This document shows, piece by piece, positions 7,713 through 13,802 of a stretch of DNA of 22,516 bases. The notes under the pieces are model-generated. The model ran no database searches. It saw nothing but the letters and a program-made list of their open reading frames with translations, and was not told where the DNA came from. A program made the position numbers and the translations under genes. Every line of letters starts with the position of its first letter. The stretch's first letter is position 1. Source of the DNA: JBBSTY01 sp038235385 (GTDB lineage Bacteria; Actinomycetota; Acidimicrobiia; Acidimicrobiales; Acidimicrobilacustridaceae); NCBI GenBank assembly GCA_038235385.1, contig JBBSTY010000062.1, positions 1 to 22,516 on the forward strand. The letters run 5' to 3'.

Positions 7713-8687
7713 ATGCGAGCGGTCGTGCTCGAGTCCTACGGAGACGTCGAGGTGCTGCAGATCAAGGCGGTCCCCGACCCGGAGCCGGGCCCGGACGAGG
7801 TCGTGGTCGACATCGTGGCCACCGCCCTCAACCGGGCGGACCTGCTCCAGCGTCGGGGTTTCTACCCGGGTCCGCCGATGCCCCAGGAGATCCCGGGGAT
7901 GGAGCTCAGCGGTCGCATCGTCGGACACGGCGAACGCGTCTCGCCGCAGCGACTGGGGGAGGAGGTGATGGCCATCGTCGGCGGCGGGGCGTACGCGGAA
8001 CGCATCGCCGTGCACGAGCGCCAGGTCATGGCTGTCCCCGAATCGGTGTCGGTCGCGGACGCAGCGGCCATCCCCGAGGTGTTCATCACCGCGTTCGACG
8101 CGCTGGTCGTGCAGGGCGGCCTGCGCTCGGGAGGTGTGGCGCTGGTCCACGCCGGCGGATCCGGTGTGGGCACGGCGGCGATCCAGATCGCCAAGGCCGT
8201 CGGCGCCCGGGTCATCGTCACCGCTTCGGCGGCGAAGCTCGAGCCCTGCCTGGCGCTCGGTGCTGATCTGGCGGTCGACTACCGGGTCGACGACTTCGAA
8301 GCAGCCGTCGGTGACCTGTGCCCCGACGGTGTCGACACCGTGCTCGACGTGATCGGCGGCGACTACGTCGATCGCAACGTCCGGTCACTGCGCGTCGGGG
8401 GGCGGATCGTCCAGGTCGGCGTGATGGGCGGAGGCTCGACCACGGTGAACATCGGTGCGCTGCTCGGCAAGCGTGCGACGATCGTGGGGACCGTCCTCCG
8501 GCCGCGGCCGCTGGAGGAGAAGATCGCGATCACGAGACGCTTCGTCGCCGAGATGCTGCCTCGGTTCGGTGACGCGCTGCGTCCGGTGATCGATTCGCGC
8601 TACCCGCTCGATGCCATCGCCGATGCCCATCGACACATGGAGTCGAACGCCAACGTCGGCAAGATCGTCATCGACGTGTCGCGCTGA
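7713..8687 (+). CDS. NAD(P)H quinone oxidoreductase, PIG3-type zinc-free MDR protein
   Basis: A 324-residue medium-chain dehydrogenase/reductase. It has the N-terminal GroES-like domain with NRADLLQRRGFYP, a signature of the PIG3/TP53I3-like quinone oxidoreductases. The Rossmann nucleotide-binding loop AGGSGVGTAAIQIAK is at about 147-161. Catalytic zinc ligands are absent, as usual in this subfamily. The expected reaction is one- or two-electron reduction of quinones or enones with NADPH. GGAGG at 7701-7705 lies 7 bases before ATG 7713, so the start is firm. The gene follows the ligase on the same strand by 109 bases and has its own possible promoter. Its 3' end overlaps the convergent small gene by 20 bases. 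A link to enoyl intermediates of the neighbouring acyl-CoA pathway is possible but not shown. Confidence 0.9.
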   Translation: MRAVVLESYGDVEVLQIKAVPDPEPGPDEVVVDIVATALNRADLLQRRGFYPGPPMPQEIPGMELSGRIVGHGERVSPQRLGEEVMAIVGGGAYAERIAVHERQVMAVPESVSVADAAAIPEVFITAFDALVVQGGLRSGGVALVHAGGSGVGTAAIQIAKAVGARVIVTASAAKLEPCLALGADLAVDYRVDDFEAAVGDLCPDGVDTVLDVIGGDYVDRNVRSLRVGGRIVQVGVMGGGSTTVNIGALLGKRATIVGTVLRPRPLEEKIAITRRFVAEMLPRFGDALRPVIDSRYPLDAIADAHRHMESNANVGKIVIDVSR

Positions 8688-8901
8688 CCAACCGTCTCGT
8701 GCCCGGCCGGACCGAGCAGCGGCGCCCGGCTCGGCGTGGCGGTGCCGCTCGGGTGCACCCGCTCGACGGCCGGTGGTCGGTCGCCGGGGCCACGCCGTCG
8801 GTGCGCCCACCGGTGCGCTTCCGGGTGACCACCAGCGCGGTCAGCACGGCGCAGGCGGTGTAGCCGGCGACGAGCCCGGAGATGATCACGGAGTTGGCCA
8901 T
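8668..8901 (-). CDS. Small single-pass membrane protein
   Basis: 77 residues. The N-terminus (about residues 3-26) is one hydrophobic helix followed by the basic stop RKRTGGR, and the remaining 45 residues are Arg-, Pro- and Gly-rich. AAGGA (8912-8908) lies 6 bases before ATG 8901, which is a well-placed ribosome binding site and the best evidence that the gene is real. The 3' end overlaps the quinone oxidoreductase gene by 20 bases. I recognise no family. A structured leader and a -10-like hexamer upstream suggest regulated expression. The Arg-rich tail may be partly a product of the high GC content. Confidence 0.55.
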   Translation of the reverse strand: MANSVIISGLVAGYTACAVLTALVVTRKRTGGRTDGVAPATDHRPSSGCTRAAPPRRAGRRCSVRPGTRRLVSATRR

Positions 8902-9053
8902 CGGACATCCTTGAGATCACACGGCGATCGCAGAGCAACCGCTGGTAGGTACATCGGCTGGCGCAGCCGGCACCTGAAGGACGATCGCAGGATCGGGTGC
9001 AGGTACCAACGGATCTGGCGAACCCGCCTCGTGGCTGACCGGTTGCTCCAGCG
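8902..9053 (-). promoter_or_regulatory. Structured 5' leader, riboswitch-like, class not recognised
   Basis: Read on the minus strand, the predicted leader folds into nested helices. P1 is GAGCAACCG (9048-9040) with CGGTTGCTC (8941-8933), 9 bp. A helix stacked on P1 is TTGGTA (9009-9004) with TACCAG (8947-8942). Inside are a GGCG-GGTT-CGCC hairpin (9028-9017), a CGGCTG-CGC-CAGCCG hairpin (8969-8955), and a two-part hairpin GCACC/GGTGC (9000-8996, 8974-8970) plus CGATC/GATCG (8995-8991, 8986-8982). The last one has a 7-base bulge containing UCCUU. CGUCCUU (8983-8977) can pair with AAGGAUG (8912-8906), which includes the ribosome binding site, so an on/off switch is easy to draw. It matches no riboswitch class I know. 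Confidence 0.4.
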
Positions 9054-9059
9054 AGGCTC

Positions 9060-9065
9060 ACGATA
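9060..9065 (-). promoter_or_regulatory. Candidate -10 element for the small membrane protein
   Basis: TATCGT on the minus strand predicts transcription from about 9053, five bases before the first helix of the structured leader. The hexamer itself is the loop of a GGCTC/GAGCC repeat (9055-9070). Confidence 0.35.
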
Positions 9066-9070
9066 GAGCC

Positions 9071-9110
9071 GCGCGGCCCGGCTACGGCCGCGCCCGACCC
9101 GGTTCGGGCG
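9071..9110. other. Two overlapping, mutually exclusive hairpins downstream of citrate synthase
   Basis: GCGCGGCC (9071-9078) with GGCCGCGC (9086-9093) makes one 8-bp stem. CGCCCGA (9091-9097) with TCGGGCG (9104-9110) makes a 7-bp stem. They share 9091-9093, so both cannot be complete at once. They lie 84 bases past the citrate synthase stop and may serve as its 3' end; there is no T tract on either strand. Confidence 0.35.
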
Positions 9111-9193
9111 TGCCTCTCGTCACCGGACCCGACCGCCCGTCGTGCCAACGAGCGCGTTGGGTGGCGCTGCGGCCACCGATCGCGCTCCGAGGG

Positions 9194-10462
9194 TCAACGA
9201 GCGTCGATGCCCACGTAGTCGCGCACCGATGCGCCGTCGTAGAGCTGGCGCGGTCGCACGATGCGTGAGTTGCGGTCGAGGCCCTCGATGTAGTGGGCCA
9301 ACCAGCCGGCGGTGCGGGGGATGGCGAACAGCACGGGGAACATCTCGATCGGGAACCCCATGGCCTGGTAGATCAGACCCGAGTAGAAGTCGACGTTCGG
9401 ATAGAGCTTGCGACTGACGAAGTAGTCATCCGACAGCGCCACCTCCTCGAGCTTGAGGGCGATGTCGAGCAGCGGGTTCTTCCCGGTCACCGTGAAGACC
9501 TCGTCGGCGGTCTTCTTGATGATCGTCGCGCGCGGGTCGTAGCTCTTGTACACGCGGTGCCCGAACCCCTGGAGTCGCCCGTTGCCCGCCTTCACCGCGG
9601 CGATGAAGGGTTCGACCTGGTCGATGGACCCGATGTCGGTGAGCATGCGGATCACGGCTTCGTTCGCCCCGCCGTGACGCGGGCCGTACAGGGCGGCGGC
9701 CGCGGCCGCCGTGGCCGAGTACGGGTCGGCGTGGGAGCTGCCGACGGTGCGCATGGCGGTGGTCGAGCAGTTCTGCTCGTGGTCGGCGTGGAGGATGAAC
9801 AAGACGTCGAGCGCCCGACTGAGGACCGGGTCGGCCTGGTAGTGCGGCTCGGCCACCTTCCACATCATCGAGAGGAAGTTCGAGGTGAACTCCAGGCTGT
9901 TGTCCGGGTAGACGAACGGCATGCCGACGCTGTGACGGTGCGCACCGGCGGCGAGGGTGGGCATCTTGGCGATCAGCCGGGTGACCTGCTTGGCCCGGAT
10001 CTCCTGGTCGTTGATGAGCTTGGCGTCCGGGTAGAAGGTCGAGAGCGCGGCGATGGTCGAGATCAACATCCCCATGGGGTGCGCGTCGTGGTGGAACCCG
10101 TCCATGAACCGCTTGCGGACGTTCTCGTGGATGAACGTGTGGTAGGTGATGTCGTGCACCCACTCGTCGTACTGCTCGGTGGTGGGGAGGTCGCCGTGGA
10201 TCAGGAGGTAGGCGACCTCCAGGTAGGTCGACTCGGCGGCGAGCTGCTCGATCGGGTAGCCGCGGTAGCGCAGGATGCCCGCCTCGCCGTCGAGCTCGGT
10301 GATGGCGCTCGATGCGCCGGCCGTGGTGCCGTACGACGGATCGAAGAACCAGATGCCGGGTACGAGCTTGGCGAACTCGGCCGAATCGATGCCGCCGTTG
10401 AGGATCGGTACCTCGATCGACTCGCCGGAGCGGTTGTCTGTGATGGTGATGGTCTCGGCCAC
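9194..10462 (-). CDS. gltA: Citrate synthase
   Basis: A 422-residue type II (GltA-like) citrate synthase that condenses acetyl-CoA with oxaloacetate at the entry of the TCA cycle. Catalytic residues are all present: His228 in HADHEQN, His263 in GPRHGGANEA and Asp358 in YPNVDFYSG. Substrate-binding phrases such as RGYPIEQLA, GFGHRVYK and the C-terminal RPRQLYDG are in their usual order. The length is normal. GTG 10462 was chosen because it opens the family N-terminus (AETITITDNRSG) and GGGAG lies 6-7 bases before it. An upstream ATG/GTG extension would add about 57 low-complexity Arg/Pro residues. The gene is monocistronic, with 248 bases upstream. It would consume acetyl-CoA from the acyl-CoA pathway encoded nearby. 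Confidence 0.95.
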   Translation of the reverse strand: MAETITITDNRSGESIEVPILNGGIDSAEFAKLVPGIWFFDPSYGTTAGASSAITELDGEAGILRYRGYPIEQLAAESTYLEVAYLLIHGDLPTTEQYDEWVHDITYHTFIHENVRKRFMDGFHHDAHPMGMLISTIAALSTFYPDAKLINDQEIRAKQVTRLIAKMPTLAAGAHRHSVGMPFVYPDNSLEFTSNFLSMMWKVAEPHYQADPVLSRALDVLFILHADHEQNCSTTAMRTVGSSHADPYSATAAAAAALYGPRHGGANEAVIRMLTDIGSIDQVEPFIAAVKAGNGRLQGFGHRVYKSYDPRATIIKKTADEVFTVTGKNPLLDIALKLEEVALSDDYFVSRKLYPNVDFYSGLIYQAMGFPIEMFPVLFAIPRTAGWLAHYIEGLDRNSRIVRPRQLYDGASVRDYVGIDAR

Positions 10463-10606
10463 GCGTGCTCCCGGGTGACGCGGCGGCGGCGGATCCGACG
10501 ACCGCGGAGGTTGACGGCCGAGGCTGATCGACGTTGACCAACGAGCTCGGCGTGTGAAGCGCCCGACCTCTGACGAGCCGCGACGGCGATCCGTGCTTCG
10601 ACCGGG

Positions 10607-10637
10607 AACGGGACAACGCCCGTTTTGGCTCACCTTA
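10607..10637 (-). promoter_or_regulatory. Candidate gltA promoter with a hairpin at the transcript start
   Basis: In the 248-base gap upstream of gltA the minus strand carries TAAGGT (10637-10632), a TANNNT -10 that predicts a start near 10625. The very first transcribed bases would form AACGGG-CGTTGT-CCCGTT (10624-10607), a 6-bp hairpin, leaving a 163-base leader. The rest of the gap (10463-10606 and 10638-10710) shows no other clear signal. Confidence 0.3.
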
Positions 10638-10710
10638 CCGCCGCGCGGGGCGTCTCCGTTGCCTCAGGGCGCCGGTCCGTCGTGGCTCGGCGCTCGGGGT
10701 CGTGTCTCGA

Positions 10711-11988
10711 TCAGAGGTGCTCGACGTGAGCGCCCGAGAGGCAGTGGCGGGTGTCGAGCACGTACCCGCCAGCGTCGCCGATGAGGTCGAGGTCGAAGTC
10801 GTCGTGGTCGACGAGCAGGATGACCGCGTCGGCTCGCTGCAGCTCGTCGGCGGTGAGGTCGACCTTGGTGACGCCGGCGGGGACCAGGTCGTCCGCCACG
10901 TGGGGATCGCAGGCGATCACCTCGGCACCGAGCTCGATCAGTCGCCGGGCGATCGGGCGCGAAGGGGACTCTCGCGCATCGCCGGTGTTGCGCTTGTAGG
11001 CGAGGCCGAGCAACAACACCCGACGTCCCTTCACCGGCAGCGAGCGCTCGTTGAGCCCCTCGACCACGCGCGTGACGACGTAGCCGGGCATGTGGTCGTT
11101 GACGTCGTTGGCCAGCTCGACGAACCGGAAGGTCTCGCCGAGGCTGCGGCGCACGCGCCACGACAGGTAGGACGGGTCGATGGGGAGGCAGTGTCCGCCG
11201 ACGCCGGGTCCCGGGGTGAACCGCAGGTAGCCGAACGGCTTGGTCGAGGCGGCGTCGATCGCCTCCCAGATGTCGATCCCCAGCGCGTGGGCGAACACGG
11301 CCAGCTCGTTGACGAGTGCGATGTTGACGTGACGGAACGTGTTCTCGAGGAGCTTGGTGAGCTCGGCCTCCTTCGGGGTGCCCACCGCGACGGTCTGGTC
11401 GACGATCCGGTCGTAGAAGGACTGCACGGCCTCGAGGGAGGTCGCGTCGATCCCGGACACCACCTTCGGGGTGTTCTCGAAGTGCCAGGTCGGGTTGCCC
11501 GGGTCGATGCGCTCGGGGCTGTAGCCGAGGGAGAAGTCGCTACCCGCCACCAGCCCCGAGGCCGCTTCGAGCAGGGGAGCGACGAGCTCCTCGGTGGTGC
11601 CGGGATAGGTGGTCGACTCGAGGACGACGCACGCACCTCGGCGCAGGTGCGAGCCGAGCGACCGCGACGCGGACTCGATGTAGGAGAGGTCCGGGGCACC
11701 CTCGCGCAGCGGCGTGGGAACCGAGATGACAGCGATGTCGAAGTCCGCGGCGTCGTCGGGGTCGGTGGTGGGTCGGTAGCGGTCGGTCGCGAGCGCCGAC
11801 TGCAGACGCTCGTCGCTGATGTCCTCGACCGGCGAGTCGCCTGCTCCGATCCGCTTGATGCGGTCCTCGTCGAGGTCGAGTCCGACGACGTCGAACCCCT
11901 GTTCGGCTGCACGGATCGCCAGGGGCAGGCCGACGTAGCCCTGCCCGACGACCACGAGTCGGCCGCTGTCCGATGTGGTCACGCTCAT
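10711..11988 (-). CDS. Nucleotide-sugar 6-dehydrogenase (UDP-HexNAc type, WbpA/TviB-like)
   Basis: 425 residues. It oxidises C6 of a nucleotide sugar to a uronic acid in two NAD-dependent steps. The Rossmann motif GQGYVGLPLA is at about 15-24, ESTTYPGTTEE marks the first domain, and the catalytic cysteine (Cys267) is in GPGVGGHCLPIDPSY. The form GHCLPIDP with ESTTYPGT resembles UDP-GlcNAc/UDP-GalNAc dehydrogenases rather than UDP-glucose dehydrogenase, but substrate choice is inferred. The start is not fixed: ATG 11988 is used here; GTG 11982 has GAGG at a better distance, and GTG 12033 would begin just after the upstream stop. It is 47 bases downstream of an epimerase gene on the same strand, so the two form an operon supplying a uronic-acid sugar for cell-surface polysaccharide. 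Confidence 0.9.
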   Translation of the reverse strand: MSVTTSDSGRLVVVGQGYVGLPLAIRAAEQGFDVVGLDLDEDRIKRIGAGDSPVEDISDERLQSALATDRYRPTTDPDDAADFDIAVISVPTPLREGAPDLSYIESASRSLGSHLRRGACVVLESTTYPGTTEELVAPLLEAASGLVAGSDFSLGYSPERIDPGNPTWHFENTPKVVSGIDATSLEAVQSFYDRIVDQTVAVGTPKEAELTKLLENTFRHVNIALVNELAVFAHALGIDIWEAIDAASTKPFGYLRFTPGPGVGGHCLPIDPSYLSWRVRRSLGETFRFVELANDVNDHMPGYVVTRVVEGLNERSLPVKGRRVLLLGLAYKRNTGDARESPSRPIARRLIELGAEVIACDPHVADDLVPAGVTKVDLTADELQRADAVILLVDHDDFDLDLIGDAGGYVLDTRHCLSGAHVEHL

Positions 11989-12035
11989 CGCCTCGTTCAG
12001 ATCTGTGGTCGTGGGTCCCGACGATGGTTGCACGA

Positions 12036-12968
12036 TCAGCGGGTCGACGCCATCCAGTCGACGGTGGCCTCGAGACCCGAACGCAGATCGGGAGCGACGA
12101 CGTCGGGGAACAGGCTGCGCAGGAGCGTGGTGTCGGCTTGCGAGTGGGCGACATCGCCGGCCCGAGGGTCCTGGTGGTCGAGGTCGAGGTCACGACCGAG
12201 GATCTCGCCGAGCACGGATGCCACGCCGAGGAGATCGGTGCGCGTGCCGAACGCCAGGTTCACCGGCGTGTCGTGGGACACCGATCCCGAGATGGCCAGC
12301 GTGATGATCTCGGCGACGGAGTCGACGTAGGTGAAGTCCCGGCTCTGGGTGCCGTCACCGTGGACCGGGAGGGGTTCGCCGTCGAGGGCCGCCGAGACGA
12401 ACGCCGGTACCACGGCCGCATAGGCGTGGCCGGCCATCTGCAGCGGACCGAAGACGTTGAAGAAGCGGAACGCGAGCGTCGGCAGGGCGAACGACCGCTG
12501 GTAGGCGAGGGCGTAGGACTCGGTGGCGAGCTTCGACGCCGCGTAGGGGCTGACGGGCTGGGTGAGGAGGCCCTCGTGCTTGGGCAGCGTCGGGTTGGCG
12601 CCGTACACCGACGACGACGACGCCACGATCACCAGCGGGCCGTCGGTTCGACGAGCGGCCTCGAGCACGTGCATGGTCCCGGTCGCGTTGACCGCGTGCG
12701 ATGCCAGCGGGTCCTGCAGGGATCGCGGGACCGATGGCCGCGCGCCGAGGTGGACGACCGCGTCGGCGCCGGCGACGCAGCGGTCGACGGTCGCCGCGTC
12801 GAGCAGATCGCCGACCTGGAGGTCGACGTCGAGACCGTCGAGGTTGTCCCGGTTGCCGGTCGAGAGGTCGTCGAGGACCACGAGGTGGTCGACGTCGCCG
12901 TGATCGAGGAGGTACCGACAGAGGTTGGCTCCGATGAACCCTGCTCCGCCGGTGACGGTGACCTTCAT
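12036..12968 (-). CDS. Nucleotide-sugar 4-epimerase, extended SDR (GalE/WbpP-like)
   Basis: 310 residues. The NAD-binding motif GGAGFIG is at 7-13, followed by LDDLSTGNRDNL, which reads the adenosine ribose. The catalytic set is SSSSVYG and YAASK (Tyr142, Lys146), and the substrate domain has FRFFNVFGP and RDFTYVDSV. This is the extended short-chain dehydrogenase fold of UDP-hexose and UDP-HexNAc 4-epimerases. GAAGGG lies 7-8 bases before ATG 12968, so the start is good. It is the first gene of a two-gene operon with the dehydrogenase. Together they resemble TviC/TviB or WbpP/WbpO pairs that make UDP-GalNAcA from UDP-GlcNAc. The exact sugar cannot be decided from sequence. Confidence 0.9.
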   Translation of the reverse strand: MKVTVTGGAGFIGANLCRYLLDHGDVDHLVVLDDLSTGNRDNLDGLDVDLQVGDLLDAATVDRCVAGADAVVHLGARPSVPRSLQDPLASHAVNATGTMHVLEAARRTDGPLVIVASSSSVYGANPTLPKHEGLLTQPVSPYAASKLATESYALAYQRSFALPTLAFRFFNVFGPLQMAGHAYAAVVPAFVSAALDGEPLPVHGDGTQSRDFTYVDSVAEIITLAISGSVSHDTPVNLAFGTRTDLLGVASVLGEILGRDLDLDHQDPRAGDVAHSQADTTLLRSLFPDVVAPDLRSGLEATVDWMASTR

Positions 12969-13060
12969 GGCTTCACCCTTCGTGGAGGCTGCGGGCCTCG
13001 GATCGATGTGCGTACGCCACGGCGGCGTGCATGCGAACCGGGCGCGGTGGCCGCAAACGA

Positions 13061-13095
13061 CTGATGCCCCCGACAGGTTCGTCAAGGGGCATCAG
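13061..13095 (-). terminator. Intrinsic-type terminator of the wall-anchored protein gene
   Basis: CTGATGCCCC (13061-13070) and GGGGCATCAG (13086-13095) are perfect 10-bp complements with a 15-base loop. On the minus strand the hairpin starts 21 bases after the stop of the LPXTG gene and is followed by TCGTTTG, a short T-rich tail. Confidence 0.65.
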
Positions 13096-13115
13096 GTCGA
13101 GCGGTGATCGGTGGA

Positions 13116-13667
13116 TCAGGAGGCGGTGGTGCTGCGCTTCCGGTTCGCCAGCACGATGAGGCCACCAGCGACGAGCAGCGCCGCGCCGGCCATCACGATG
13201 TACTGGCTGTTCCCACCGGTGGTGGGCAGCTGGCCGCTCGAACCCACCGCCGCAGGCTGCGGCGTGGTGGTGACGTTCTGGTTGGAGACGCAGCCCGCCG
13301 GGATGGTGACGGTGATCGCTGCGCTGACGCTGTCGGTGACACCGGTGTCGAGCCGGGTGCCGGTGGCGATGACCGTGTGCGGGCCGGCGGTGACGCCGAC
13401 GGGCAGGCTGTAGGTGGCGTTGATGACGCCAGCCGAGTTGGCGACGGCCGTGCCGAGGGTGACGGGATCGGACTGCAGGGTGACCACCACGTCACTCCCG
13501 GCCCGGAAGTACCCGGCGTCGATCGTGACCTGACCGGTGTCGGTCCCGCACGACGTCACCGCCGTGGGATTCGTGGTGATGAACATGGGTTGGTACTGCG
13601 CGGACGCAGGGATCGCACCCAGAGCCAACACACATGCTGTGACCATCAGGAAGAGGATCTTTTTCAC
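13116..13667 (-). CDS. Secreted LPXTG cell-wall-anchored protein
   Basis: 183 residues. The N-terminus is a signal peptide (basic VKK, hydrophobic core, ASA then QY). The middle (about 30-125) is Thr/Val-rich and beta-stranded, with one Cys near each end that could form a disulfide, suggesting a single Ig-like domain. The end has the complete sortase signal: LPTTG (147-151), a hydrophobic span, and a basic tail NRKRSTTAS. It should be linked to the cell wall by a class of sortase not encoded here. GTG 13667 was chosen because it directly starts the signal peptide and AAAGG lies upstream; the longer frame from 13736 would put 23 unlikely residues in front. It has its own promoter and terminator. 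Its role is unknown; adhesion or surface coat is a guess. Confidence 0.85.
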   Translation of the reverse strand: MKKILFLMVTACVLALGAIPASAQYQPMFITTNPTAVTSCGTDTGQVTIDAGYFRAGSDVVVTLQSDPVTLGTAVANSAGVINATYSLPVGVTAGPHTVIATGTRLDTGVTDSVSAAITVTIPAGCVSNQNVTTTPQPAAVGSSGQLPTTGGNSQYIVMAGAALLVAGGLIVLANRKRSTTAS

Positions 13668-13724
13668 CGCCGGGCCTTTCGTGGACGTTCGCCGCAGCAC
13701 GGATCGATGCCGCGACGTGGGATG

Positions 13725-13730
13725 AGCATA
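13725..13730 (-). promoter_or_regulatory. Candidate -10 element for the LPXTG gene
   Basis: TATGCT on the minus strand predicts a transcription start near 13718 and a 50-base leader with a ribosome binding site. The expected -35 region has no good match, which would suit activator dependence on the repeats at 13753-13782. Confidence 0.4.
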
Positions 13731-13752
13731 GGTCATGGGGCAGTTCGATGCG

Positions 13753-13782
13753 AGGAATGGTCGAGAATCATCAAGAATCGCC
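13753..13782. repeat. Three tandem decamers, possible activator site
   Basis: AGGAATGGTC, GAGAATCATC and AAGAATCGCC follow one another without a gap, so GAAT recurs at 13755, 13765 and 13775 with an exact 10-bp period. They lie 23-52 bases upstream of the -10 of the LPXTG gene and outside any coding region. One-turn spacing is typical of tandem half-sites bound by OmpR-type or similar regulators. Confidence 0.45.
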
Positions 13783-13802
13783 CGTACCGGTGGGAGCGGA
13801 CG

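Noticed and set aside
8902..9148. Open frames on both strands across the gap upstream of the small membrane gene
   Set aside because: They are Arg/Gly-rich, lack ribosome binding sites, and run through the hairpins; the RNA-structure reading fits better.
10607..10626. Plus-strand intrinsic terminator (AACGGG/CCCGTT then TT)
   Set aside because: There is no plus-strand gene upstream to terminate; the stem is short and is better read as part of the gltA leader on the other strand.
11335..11344. Second KstR-like GAACGTGTTC site
   Set aside because: It lies inside the dehydrogenase coding sequence, far from a start, and the codons explain it.
10702..12330. Long plus-strand frame opposite the dehydrogenase and epimerase genes
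   Set aside because: It spans two well-supported minus-strand genes and has no motif.
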